49,282 bases of DNA from Ignavibacteria bacterium (GTDB lineage Bacteria > Bacteroidota > Ignavibacteria > Kapaibacteriales > Kapaibacteriaceae). Shown in pieces: positions 8,480-16,042 of this stretch; within the stretch, counting starts at the first letter, position 1, and every line of letters begins with the position of its first letter. A program made the translations under genes and the position numbers. The notes below the pieces were generated by a model. It did no database searches. It saw only the letters and a list, made by a program, of their open reading frames with translations, and was not told where the DNA came from. Location of the stretch: assembly GCA_013204605.1 (NCBI GenBank), contig JABMNI010000065.1:1-49282 (forward strand), given 5' to 3'.

Positions 8480-9318
8480 TTGATGGGTGAGTTCACTCGC
8501 ACTACTTGGCTTCGTAAACGAGATGAAACGGGAATAGTAACATTGGGATTTGTGAAATGCACTTGCGAATCCGTTTGCGTATCCACATACATCGTAACAG
8601 GTGCGCCCGTTATTTTGTCGTGAAAGGCGCGACCATCAATTTTCCCAACTCCGTCAAAGCGAGCCACAAAGCCCGTTCCCGAAATATCACCAGTAAGCGA
8701 ATATGATGTGGATTCGAAATCGATTACCCAACATGTAATTCCTAGCGTGTCGGAAACCGAGAACAGCGTGTATTTAATGGAAACTTTATTGACAACGGGT
8801 CCGAAGTTTAGCAACGTAGTGTCGGTATGTTCCACGAGCCAGGAATCACCCAGATTTACATCGTGCCGTGGGAAGGGAGTGAATATCCAATCGAGCAAGC
8901 GGTAAGATTCTAAAACCTTGTTCAACTCATCGAGAGTGGAATCGGGGTACAACGCCTCGGTGCGAATAATGGTGCCATCGGGGGTGAGGGTCAGATTGAA
9001 TCCGATATTCTGGAGCGCATTCAAACTGAACGACGGAGTGTTGGGCGCGCGACGCACCTTGGTAGAATCTATCCTAAACTCCAGCGTAGAGCGGTTTAGC
9101 ACAACATCTTTTACCGTGATGTGAAGCAACATGTCCAGCATCACGTTCACAGAATTCTCCTGACCGGAATTTGCGGCCAACTGATGAGAATTGTTTTGTA
9201 TCGAATAATTATACTGCGTTGATGTAGGCATTTGGTATAGCAAACGTATCCCATCTTGTCCATAAGCAGTGGAAGACAAAACAAGGGCGAGTATGGTTAC
9301 CAGACGAATATTTGTCAT
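8476..9318 (-). CDS. Secreted beta-rich protein of unknown function (DUF6263-like)
   Basis: I use the internal ATG at 9318 because it begins a clean signal peptide (MTNIRLVTILALVLSSTAYGQ). The open frame runs 16 codons further upstream to a GTG, but that part would overlap the end of typA and put charged residues before the signal. The mature 260 residues are beta-rich, with a LTLTPDGTI turn and a GDSWLVEHTDTT strand, a pattern reminiscent of DUF6263-type proteins; this match is from memory and is weak. It lies between typA and its probable paralogue and is probably co-transcribed with both. Function unknown. Confidence 0.8.
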   Translation of the reverse strand: MTNIRLVTILALVLSSTAYGQDGIRLLYQMPTSTQYNYSIQNNSHQLAANSGQENSVNVMLDMLLHITVKDVVLNRSTLEFRIDSTKVRRAPNTPSFSLNALQNIGFNLTLTPDGTIIRTEALYPDSTLDELNKVLESYRLLDWIFTPFPRHDVNLGDSWLVEHTDTTLLNFGPVVNKVSIKYTLFSVSDTLGITCWVIDFESTSYSLTGDISGTGFVARFDGVGKIDGRAFHDKITGAPVTMYVDTQTDSQVHFTNPNVTIPVSSRLRSQVVRVNSPIK

Positions 9319-9334
9319 ACATCGAACGGGTGGA

Positions 9335-11170
9335 CTATGCTGATGCGGCTTCTCTCTTTTTTGCACGCTGACGTGCAGTAGTGTCGAGAATTTTTTTGCG
9401 TAAACGGGCTGACTCAGGTGTTATTTCCAAGAGCTCATCATCTTCCAAAAATTCGATTCGTTGTTCTAACGAAAGATTTCTTGGCATTTCAAGGCGAACA
9501 ATTCCTTCTGATCCGCTACTGCGCATGTTTGTAAGGTGTTTTGTTCTACAAGCGTTTACACTCAAATCATCTTCGCGAGCATTTTCACCAACAATCATTC
9601 CTTCGTAAATCTGATCGCCGGGTGCCACGAATAACGTACCACGTTCTTGTACCATTTCCAACGCGTACGCTGTTGCAACGCCAGATTCCATAGATACCAG
9701 AGCGCCGCGCGCACGACCACTAATGGTTCCTTTGAACGGCACATACGAATCGAACGTGTGGTGAATGATTCCTTCGCCACGAGTTGATGACAGGAATTCC
9801 GTGCGGAAACCAATTAGCCCCCTAGCCGGAACCAAAAACTCACATCGAACATTATCTAAGCCCGGCGTCATTGCCGTCATTTCTCCTCTACGGCGTCCGA
9901 GGATTTCAATTACCGTACCAACGTGAGCTTCAGTAACATCCACTGTTACGTGCTCAATTGGTTCCAGCAAGGCACCGGTTTCGGTGCGTCTGAACAGAAC
10001 TTCCGGACGCGAAGCAGCGAATTCAAATCCTTCGCGGCGCATTGTTTCAATTAGGATGGCCAACTGCAATTCACCACGACCTGAAACTTTAAAAACATCG
10101 GGCGAATCAGTGTCTTCAATTCGCAACGAAACGTTGTGACGCAGTTCGCGGTACAAACGCTCGCGCAGTTTTGGAGTGGTAACAAATTTTCCTTCGCGAC
10201 CGGCAAGGGGCGAAGTGTTTACCATGAAATACATGGCAATTGTTGGCTCTTCAATATTCACGTAAACAAGTGGTTCGGTACGATTTACATCCGCGATAGT
10301 CTCGCCTATGTACACGTTCTCGAAACCAGACAACGCAATAATGTCACCGGCAGAAGCTTCTGTTGCATCTACGCGCAAATTGGCGCTAAACACATACATC
10401 TTAGTAATGCGAGCGTTTTCACGCACACCATCGGGCTTCATTACCGCTACATTATCGCCAACCTTAACACTGCCTTGAACAATGCGTCCAACGGCTATAC
10501 GGCCTACATAGTCACTCCAGTCGAGCGCAGAAATAACCATTGCAAATGGAGCATCGGCATCAACCTTAGGTGGGGGAATAGTTTCAATAATTGCTTCAAA
10601 CAAAACATCTAGTGTCTCATTTGTTGCTTCTAAAGTTTTTCTAGCAATTCCCATTTTCGCAATTGCATAGATTACGGGGAAGTCTAACTGCTCGTAGGTT
10701 GCACCAAGGTTTATGAACAACTCCATAACCTCGTCCAACACTTCTGGAGCACGGGCATCGCTGCGGTCAATTTTATTGATAACAACAATGGGAATCAATC
10801 CCATTTCGAGAGCTTTACGGAGAACGAATCGGGTTTGTGGTAGTGGACCCTCGGCGGCGTCAACGAGTAACAACACTCCGTCAACCATCGAGAGTACGCG
10901 TTCAACTTCGCCACCAAAGTCGGAGTGACCTGGAGTATCAACGATATTGATTTTTGTACCATGCCAATCTACGGCAGCGTTCTTAGCCATAATGGTAATT
11001 CCGCGTTCTCTTTCAAGATCGTTCGAATCCATTAATCGGTCTGCGAAAACTTGGTTTTCTCTGAAGGTACCGCTCTGCTTTAGCATGTGATCCACAAGGG
11101 TGGTTTTACCATGGTCAACGTGAGCAATAATGGCAATATTTCGTATCTCTGTGCGAGGTGTTAATGTCAT
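9335..11170 (-). CDS. typA: Ribosome-associated GTPase TypA/BipA
   Basis: A 611-residue translational GTPase related to EF-G that acts on the ribosome, in 50S assembly and stress adaptation. The G-domain shows G1 AHVDHGKT, G3 [15 protein letters not shown]4 NKIDR and G5 in the following 60 residues. After this come domain II, the domain III/V-like folds and the BipA-specific C-terminus with [18 protein letters not shown]. The ATG at 11170 places [13 protein letters not shown] at residue 10, as in other BipA proteins. An upstream TTG would add 11 hydrophobic residues of no known role. A good promoter-like element lies about 30 bases upstream. Two secreted-protein genes follow it closely. Confidence 0.96.
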   Translation of the reverse strand: MTLTPRTEIRNIAIIAHVDHGKTTLVDHMLKQSGTFRENQVFADRLMDSNDLERERGITIMAKNAAVDWHGTKINIVDTPGHSDFGGEVERVLSMVDGVLLLVDAAEGPLPQTRFVLRKALEMGLIPIVVINKIDRSDARAPEVLDEVMELFINLGATYEQLDFPVIYAIAKMGIARKTLEATNETLDVLFEAIIETIPPPKVDADAPFAMVISALDWSDYVGRIAVGRIVQGSVKVGDNVAVMKPDGVRENARITKMYVFSANLRVDATEASAGDIIALSGFENVYIGETIADVNRTEPLVYVNIEEPTIAMYFMVNTSPLAGREGKFVTTPKLRERLYRELRHNVSLRIEDTDSPDVFKVSGRGELQLAILIETMRREGFEFAASRPEVLFRRTETGALLEPIEHVTVDVTEAHVGTVIEILGRRRGEMTAMTPGLDNVRCEFLVPARGLIGFRTEFLSSTRGEGIIHHTFDSYVPFKGTISGRARGALVSMESGVATAYALEMVQERGTLFVAPGDQIYEGMIVGENAREDDLSVNACRTKHLTNMRSSGSEGIVRLEMPRNLSLEQRIEFLEDDELLEITPESARLRKKILDTTARQRAKKREAASA

Positions 11171-11200
11171 GGGTATAGGGAAGTAAATCTTGAACAGCCA

Positions 11201-11208
11201 CAAAAATA
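11201..11208 (-). promoter_or_regulatory. Putative -7 element of typA (TATTTTTG)
   Basis: TATTTTTG on the minus strand fully fits TAnnTTTG and lies 30 bases before the chosen typA ATG, which implies a leader of about 25 bases. It is embedded in CGTATTTTTGTGG, which is identical over 13 bases to the sequence just upstream of recR. Confidence 0.45.
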
Positions 11209-11277
11209 CGAATACCTGTCGTAAGTTAACGTGTTACAAGCATTTAGACCTCTTGTTCACATCTCGAAAGTGACGCT

Positions 11278-11904
11278 ATGACCAAGCCGATTTTTCTGAT
11301 TTTGAGTGTTGTTATTGCTGTTTTTATAGTTTTTGGATGCAGCACAACCGAGTACCTATCGGGTTCCTGGGCCAATTTGGCATATAAGGAAAAGCCCCTT
11401 ACCAAGATTGTTATTCTGGCCACCGGGCCTGGAACAGCGGGGCTGCAGGATGAATTGGAGCGCGTTGTTGCCAAGGAGATGAAGGGCAATGGGGTTGATG
11501 CAACAGCTGCCTCGGAAGTGTTTGGTAAACTAAAAAATGTTTGGGGTTCGGATGGAGCTTTGGACGTAAAACTTGTTGGTGATCAGATGTTGGAAAAACT
11601 TATTGCAAACCACGTGAATGGTGTGATGGTTGTAACTGTAAAGTCTGCCGGCGACGAAGGGCACCACGTGCAAGAACCCGAAATGTATCAACCACGAACG
11701 TTTTATAATGGTTGGTTGAAATTCTAGCATGCCGATTCGGGATCGTACATAGAGGTTGGTATGTTTGATTCTAGAAACGATAGAATTGTTTGGTCGGCGC
11801 AGACTACTGAGTTTCGCAATGGCGAATTGCAAAATCAAGCGAGCAATTTTGCTAGAGTATTAGTAAAGCAGATTATTCGAGACAGTATAGTAAATCAGAA
11901 ATAA
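11278..11904 (+). pseudogene. Lipoprotein gene interrupted by an in-frame TAG
   Basis: The first frame encodes 149 residues, with a lipoprotein signal (hydrophobic stretch ending VFGC at about residue 21). At 11725 a TAG stop interrupts it. The same frame then continues without another stop for 58 codons to a TAA at 11902, reading YIEVGMFDSRNDRIVWSAQT and then a helical, Lys/Arg-rich end. This second part looks like the normal C-terminal half of a lipoprotein of this general kind (ligand-variable 'EVxxFDxxxxxIVWSA' strand pair), so I read it as one gene split by a nonsense mutation. TAG is an ordinary stop elsewhere here (ubiE, pspA), so recoding is unlikely. A sequencing error (for example TAC to TAG) is an equal alternative. 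The 3' end overlaps the convergent gene by 10 bases. Confidence 0.7.
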
Positions 11905-12407
11905 TTCGACTCATCACGCCACTGTGTGATTTTCCATATATCGGTCGACTTGGTTCTTTGCAATCGGAGATTTACTCGGCCTTGAGCGCGAATAACATCG
12001 GTAGGTGTGAGTGTGATGGTGAGATTGAACCCGCGTGAAATAGCTTGGGTTAGTGAGTCACCCTCGGCAACAATCACATCGTTCCAAACTAAGTCCAGTT
12101 GTTGCGAAGCGTTGAACAGACCGAACGTCCCCAACATGTCTTCGTCTCTTCCCCAAGTAACGTCGACGCTTTTATCGTAGTTGCGATACACAAAGGCAAA
12201 TTGACGGTCCAAGAGTTTGCCGTACGTAAGTGTATCTTTAAAAACATACGCAAACCTGAAATTCTGAAAGACCCCTTCAACTGTTCGTTGGTCTCCAATT
12301 ACCGGGGCGCTGCCATCATCTTTGCCCAATGCTGGAGCAAATGGATTAGTGCAACCACTGGTGAGAATCACCACAAATACCGTCAGGATGGTTGCAAGGA
12401 ATTTCAT
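11895..12407 (-). CDS. Lipoprotein of unknown function
   Basis: A 170-residue protein with a clear lipoprotein signal: MKF, a hydrophobic run, then the lipobox LTSGC with Cys at about 19. The mature part has alternating strands and ends in DIWKITQWRDESNYF. That ending, with a W-rich strand and TDIWKI, resembles the SnoaL/NTF2-like type of small lipoprotein, but I cannot assign a family. It is the last gene of a minus-strand run that starts at recR and includes another lipoprotein of similar character (12756-13370), so the two may be distant relatives. Its 3' end overlaps the interrupted lipoprotein gene on the other strand. Confidence 0.8.
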   Translation of the reverse strand: MKFLATILTVFVVILTSGCTNPFAPALGKDDGSAPVIGDQRTVEGVFQNFRFAYVFKDTLTYGKLLDRQFAFVYRNYDKSVDVTWGRDEDMLGTFGLFNASQQLDLVWNDVIVAEGDSLTQAISRGFNLTITLTPTDVIRAQGRVNLRLQRTKSTDIWKITQWRDESNYF

Positions 12408-12414
12408 TTAGTGA

Positions 12415-12711
12415 TCAATGAAATATAAACAGCCCTACTCCAAGAATGAAGTTCGTGCCGCCAGCCCAGCCCAGAATTGCACCAAGGATTGGTCCGTTTG
12501 CACTAGTACCTAATGCACCCATTAATGCGCCGGAAAGCCCGGTTAGTATTCCGCCAACAATGGGGTTCCATCCCATGATAGGCACAAGTGCGTGCATAGC
12601 ATAGGCCACGCTTAGCGCAAAGGCGATGCCAATTAGTCGGGTTACTATTGTGTCCTGGACTCCATGACTTTCTTCTTGATGGTGCTCGGAAGCATGTGCG
12701 TCTGTATGCAT
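12415..12711 (-). CDS. Small His-rich, Gly-rich membrane protein of unknown function
   Basis: About 98 residues from the ATG at 12711. The open frame extends 26 codons further upstream, but that would overlap the preceding lipoprotein gene and adds no recognisable sequence. The N-terminus is hydrophilic and His-rich (HTDAHASEHHQEESHG). Two to three membrane helices follow, the later ones dominated by Gly and Ala (GGILTGLSGALMGALG), a composition that favours tight helix packing. Function is unknown. The His-rich leader could bind metal, but nothing else supports this. Confidence 0.6.
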   Translation of the reverse strand: MHTDAHASEHHQEESHGVQDTIVTRLIGIAFALSVAYAMHALVPIMGWNPIVGGILTGLSGALMGALGTSANGPILGAILGWAGGTNFILGVGLFIFH

Positions 12712-12755
12712 AACGTAATGTTGGTTAGTGAATTCAGTTGTAAACCACGAAAATA

Positions 12756-13370
12756 CTAATTTGTTAGTTGGGCCTTTAGTTGCGACCATGTATTCTCTAC
12801 GCTATCAGACTGACGCTTGGCATCGCTCCAACCCGACACACTCCACTGTCCGCTGTTTTCGGGAGTTATTGTAAACACCGCGGTACCGTTTAGTGTTTCA
12901 GAAACGTTCGACAAACCATGGGCAACGATAAACGTATAATCTGTAACGTACACAGTTGAGTCGGGGCTAGCAAACGCAATGTTGGTGTTCGAAAACACAA
13001 GTGACGGTCGTTGTTCCAGCGCAAGCCGCGCAATCATCGACAAAAACGCCTGACGTTCCTTTTGCACCGTCCACGAACTAAAGAGCGATTGATACCTAGC
13101 GCGCGCTTCTGCCGACGGTTGAAACGTAAACTCATATTTACTACGTGTGGTTTGGTCAGCCAAACAAAGTATAAAGTTCTCAGTATTTTTTTCTTCAACG
13201 GCATTTCTAAAATTCTCCAGAACTATCGCAGGCGAGGTAGGGGGCTGATAGGTTCCTCTACTCCCTGTTGGATCTTCCGGCGTTCGAGTTGCGCAACTGG
13301 TAACCAGAATAACGCAGAAAAGCACAACTAATATTCTAGCGCTATTAAATATGTTGAAGTATGCACTCAT
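12756..13370 (-). CDS. Lipoprotein of unknown function (NTF2/SnoaL-like tail)
   Basis: A 204-residue lipoprotein. The start at 13370 is preferred over an upstream one because its ATG overlaps the stop of the methyltransferase gene (ATGA). The signal has a hydrophobic core and a lipobox VTSC with Cys near residue 26. Past a Pro/Thr-rich linker, the segment ENFRNAVEEKNTENFILCLAD looks like the first helices of an NTF2-like fold, and the ending GQWSVSGWSDAK is the strand pair often seen in such proteins. Its layout parallels the lipoprotein at 11895-12407. Ligand unknown. Confidence 0.75.
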   Translation of the reverse strand: MSAYFNIFNSARILVVLFCVILVTSCATRTPEDPTGSRGTYQPPTSPAIVLENFRNAVEEKNTENFILCLADQTTRSKYEFTFQPSAEARARYQSLFSSWTVQKERQAFLSMIARLALEQRPSLVFSNTNIAFASPDSTVYVTDYTFIVAHGLSNVSETLNGTAVFTITPENSGQWSVSGWSDAKRQSDSVENTWSQLKAQLTN

Positions 13371-14110
13371 TGTTTTTTCTTTGCCACAACAATGCATCGC
13401 GGCGAAGTCTCTTTCACAAATGGCTCGGCGTTGTATCCACCAAGTACCGACAGAATTTCAAAACCGCATTGCTGCACCATTGCAACCAACTCATCGCGCG
13501 TGTATAACCACACGCGTTCGTGGAATTCTTGTTCGAATGAGCAGGGGTTGTTAACCGTTATTTTTTTCTCGACAAAGTTTCCGTTGATAGATCGCTCTTC
13601 GATTATTGTTACGCCTTCAATGAACGACATCGACTCTGGAACCAACGAGTTGCGAACCAAATGTTCATTCAAAAAATCTAACAAAAACAAACCACCAGGT
13701 TTCAGGTGATTGCTCACGGTTTGGATGACCTTGGCGTTCTCTTCGTTCGAATCGAAGTATCCAAAACTTGTAAAGAAATTTACTATCGCATCGAAGTTGT
13801 TTTCTGGGTACGGACCTCGCATGTCGCCAACAACGTAATCAACGTTCGGGTGCGCAAACATTTCCGTCGCTCGGTTTATTAAGTGAGTCGAAGCATCAAG
13901 TCCGGTAACAGTAAACCCGCATTCGGCGAGCGCCAACGAGTGGCGTCCAAACCCGCAACACAAATCCAGAATCTTCGATCCTTCCTGAAGTCCAGAAAGC
14001 CCCTTAACAATTTGAACAGCGTTTTCGGCTTCGGCGGTGGTGCGATGTTTGTAAAGTTTGACGTACCACGGAGATTCAAACCAGGAATCGTACCAAGTGT
14101 TGGGCGTCAT
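13367..14110 (-). CDS. Class I SAM-dependent methyltransferase
   Basis: A 247-residue soluble protein with the Rossmann-type SAM fold. Motif I is ILDLCCGFGRHSLALA (about 46-61), motif II is the acidic end of the next strand TGLDAS (about 69-74), and VDYVVGDMRGPYP (about 89-101) marks the adenine-binding turn. It belongs to the broad Methyltransf_25/Methyltransf_11 group, so the substrate cannot be predicted. It overlaps recR upstream and a lipoprotein gene downstream by four bases each, so it is part of the recR-led operon. Confidence 0.88.
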   Translation of the reverse strand: MTPNTWYDSWFESPWYVKLYKHRTTAEAENAVQIVKGLSGLQEGSKILDLCCGFGRHSLALAECGFTVTGLDASTHLINRATEMFAHPNVDYVVGDMRGPYPENNFDAIVNFFTSFGYFDSNEENAKVIQTVSNHLKPGGLFLLDFLNEHLVRNSLVPESMSFIEGVTIIEERSINGNFVEKKITVNNPCSFEQEFHERVWLYTRDELVAMVQQCGFEILSVLGGYNAEPFVKETSPRCIVVAKKKQ

Positions 14111-14700
14111 ACCGGCGTTCGACCTTCCAGCGCGCGTGCTAACGTTGCATCATCTGCGAACTCCAAATCGGAACCCATGGGAACGCCCCTTGCAATACGA
14201 CTAATTTTTATGTTCAGCGGACCCACCATTTTTGCAATGTACTGTGTGGTTACTTCGCCCTCGACCGTGGGGTTCAACGCTAAGATCAACTCCGTTACTT
14301 CTGAGTTCAGACGCGCAACTAATTCCTGTACTCGGATGTCGGCGGGTCCTATTCCATCTACGGGGCTAAGTGCTCCGTGTAAAATGTGGTAGCGTCCGGA
14401 AAAATCTCCCGTGCGCTCAACAGCCATTGCATCGGACGGTTGCTCCACAACGCAAATAACGTAGGGGTTCCGTTTTGTGCTACTGCAAATGCCGCAAACA
14501 TCTTTGTCGGTGAAGGTGTGGCACTGCTCGCACTCGCGCACGTTCTCGCGCATGAAACGCATGGCCGCGGCAAACTTCTCGACCTCTTCTATAGGTCTGC
14601 GCAGCAGGTGAAACGTCAAACGTCGGGCAGTTTTTTTGCCAATGGTTGGTAGTGTTGAGAACAGTTCCACAACTTGTTCAATAGAGTCCGAAGGTAACAT
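14107..14700 (-). CDS. recR: Recombination mediator RecR
   Basis: A 197-residue RecR, the usual length when started at the ATG at 14700. The longer open frame adds 37 residues that no RecR carries. Visible features are the helix-hairpin-helix region with LPTIGKKTARRLTFHLL (about 15-31), a four-Cys zinc finger (CEQCHTF...CGIC, about 56-71) and a Toprim domain beginning ICVVEQPSDAMAVER with GALSPVDGIGP. With RecO and RecF it loads RecA onto SSB-coated DNA during gap repair. A promoter-like sequence ends four bases before the ATG, supporting this start and suggesting a leaderless message. It leads a run of co-directional small genes. Confidence 0.96.
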   Translation of the reverse strand: MLPSDSIEQVVELFSTLPTIGKKTARRLTFHLLRRPIEEVEKFAAAMRFMRENVRECEQCHTFTDKDVCGICSSTKRNPYVICVVEQPSDAMAVERTGDFSGRYHILHGALSPVDGIGPADIRVQELVARLNSEVTELILALNPTVEGEVTTQYIAKMVGPLNIKISRIARGVPMGSDLEFADDATLARALEGRTPV

Positions 14701-14704
14701 CCCA

Positions 14705-14712
14705 CAAAAATA
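14705..14712 (-). promoter_or_regulatory. Putative -7 element of recR (TATTTTTG)
   Basis: A full match to TAnnTTTG on the minus strand, four bases before the recR ATG, inside a 13-base string identical to that upstream of typA. A TTTG lies 23 bases further upstream, slightly beyond the usual 19-21 base spacing. Transcription would begin about at the ATG. Confidence 0.42.
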
Positions 14713-14829
14713 CGGCTTAGGAATTGAGTTCGGTTCAAACGTCGGACCTCCGTAAATTGTGCAACAACCGCGAGCGTCAATCGTTGAAGGGCGTCGCATT
14801 ACACGCAACAACTGAACTAAGAGGAAACC

Positions 14830-15516
14830 ATGGGAATATTTTCACGAATTGCCGACATCTTCAAGGCCAATGTCAACGAAACGTTGGATAAGGCTGAAGA
14901 TCCAGAGAAAATGCTGAAACAGATGGTAATTGAAATTGAAGAATCGGTGAATAAAACAACAATGGCTGTGGGTAATGCTATTGCTAATGAAAAGGGGCTA
15001 GAGAGAAAAATCGCTAAAGAGCAGCAGATGAGTGCTGATTGGCATCAGAAAGCCACTCAGGCTTTGCAGGCGAATCGGGATGATTTGGCCAAAGCGGCGC
15101 TGGAGAAAAAAGCAGCCAGCGACAGAAACTCAACCGATTTGGCTCCCATTTACGAACAAGCCAAAGCAACGTCGGTAAAAATGCGTGAGCAACTCGATGT
15201 TCTGAAACGAAAGTTAGATGAGGTTCGCTCACGGCAAAGCACCCTGGTTGCACGTTCGCAGGCGGCTAAGGCGCAAAAGCAGATTGCACAATCATTCTCT
15301 GGTGTGGGTTCGGATGCGTTTTCGAAGTTCGACAAGTATGAAGGTAAGATTGAGAAATTAGAGTCGGAGGCGATTGCGTTTGAACAGCTTGCAGGTGAAT
15401 CAACTTCGTTGGATCATGAACTGAAGCAATTGTCGACCGGTGCCCAAGTTGATGCCGAGTTACTAGCACTCAAAAAATCCATGGGTTTGTTACCTCCGGC
15501 TGAGTTGACAGATTAG
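14830..15516 (+). CDS. pspA: PspA/IM30-family membrane-maintenance protein
   Basis: A 228-residue, almost wholly helical protein of the PspA/Vipp1 family, which oligomerises on the inner face of the cytoplasmic membrane and protects it under stress. The N-terminal amphipathic segment MGIFSRIADIFKANVNETLDKAEDPEKML is the family hallmark. Coiled coil covers about 25-185, with many Lys, Glu and Gln, and a short C-terminal helix follows. A good ribosome-binding site (AAGAGGAAA) lies just before the ATG. No pspF, pspB or pspC is next to it. The YbjN-like gene downstream is co-directional and possibly co-transcribed. Confidence 0.93.
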   Translation: MGIFSRIADIFKANVNETLDKAEDPEKMLKQMVIEIEESVNKTTMAVGNAIANEKGLERKIAKEQQMSADWHQKATQALQANRDDLAKAALEKKAASDRNSTDLAPIYEQAKATSVKMREQLDVLKRKLDEVRSRQSTLVARSQAAKAQKQIAQSFSGVGSDAFSKFDKYEGKIEKLESEAIAFEQLAGESTSLDHELKQLSTGAQVDAELLALKKSMGLLPPAELTD

Positions 15517-15551
15517 TAGTACGTTTCCCACCACGATTTAGAAAAATTAAC

Positions 15552-15983
15552 ATGCAAACAGCTGATTCGACATTCGATACAACCTTGCAGCACGTAAGAA
15601 AAGTGCTGAATGGAAAATTCCAAAACGTTGTGGATTTTAACGACGGGTCATTTGCCATACCTCACGGTTCTTCCAGCGTTTCTGTGGTTGTGCGTGCGTA
15701 CACGGAAACCGAAACGATGATTGAACTTATGGCTCAGGTTGTTAACGGAGCTAGTTTGAACGAAGAGCTTTTGCGATGGTTGCTCCGGAAAAACGTTGAG
15801 TTGCATTTAGGTGCGTTTGGGTTGTTGTTCGACGATACTATAGTGTTTACGTACGCGCTGACGGGTGGAAGTATCAGTCCATCGGAACTTGAAGCCGCTG
15901 TGACTTCTGTTGCCGTAATTGCAGATCATTACGACGATGAAATTGTTGCGATGTCGGGCGGACTACGCGCGGTTGATTTGTGA
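15552..15983 (+). CDS. YbjN-like (type III chaperone-fold) protein
   Basis: A 143-residue acidic cytosolic protein. The order of strands and helices (a long helix, FNDGSFAIPHGSSSVSVVVRAY strand pair, the LNEELLRWLLRKNVELHLGAFGLLFDDTIVFTYALTG core, then a long C-terminal helix) fits the YbjN / CesT-like chaperone fold. No catalytic residues are expected in this fold. It lies 35 bases after pspA, so a shared envelope-stress role is possible but unproven. I am fairly sure of the fold and unsure of the function. Confidence 0.72.
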   Translation: MQTADSTFDTTLQHVRKVLNGKFQNVVDFNDGSFAIPHGSSSVSVVVRAYTETETMIELMAQVVNGASLNEELLRWLLRKNVELHLGAFGLLFDDTIVFTYALTGGSISPSELEAAVTSVAVIADHYDDEIVAMSGGLRAVDL

Positions 15984-16042
15984 CTTTGACTTAATACTCG
16001 GGCGTAGATTAAACCATCAGGTGAACCCGTTTGCAGAACGCC

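Noticed and set aside
10136-10612. 158-codon plus-strand open frame inside typA
   Set aside because: It is fully antisense to well-conserved typA sequence and has no recognisable protein features.
11725-11727. TAG readthrough or recoding (for example pyrrolysine) in the lipoprotein gene
   Set aside because: TAG ends other normal genes in the window (pspA, ubiE), and no recoding signal is visible; mutation or sequence error is simpler.
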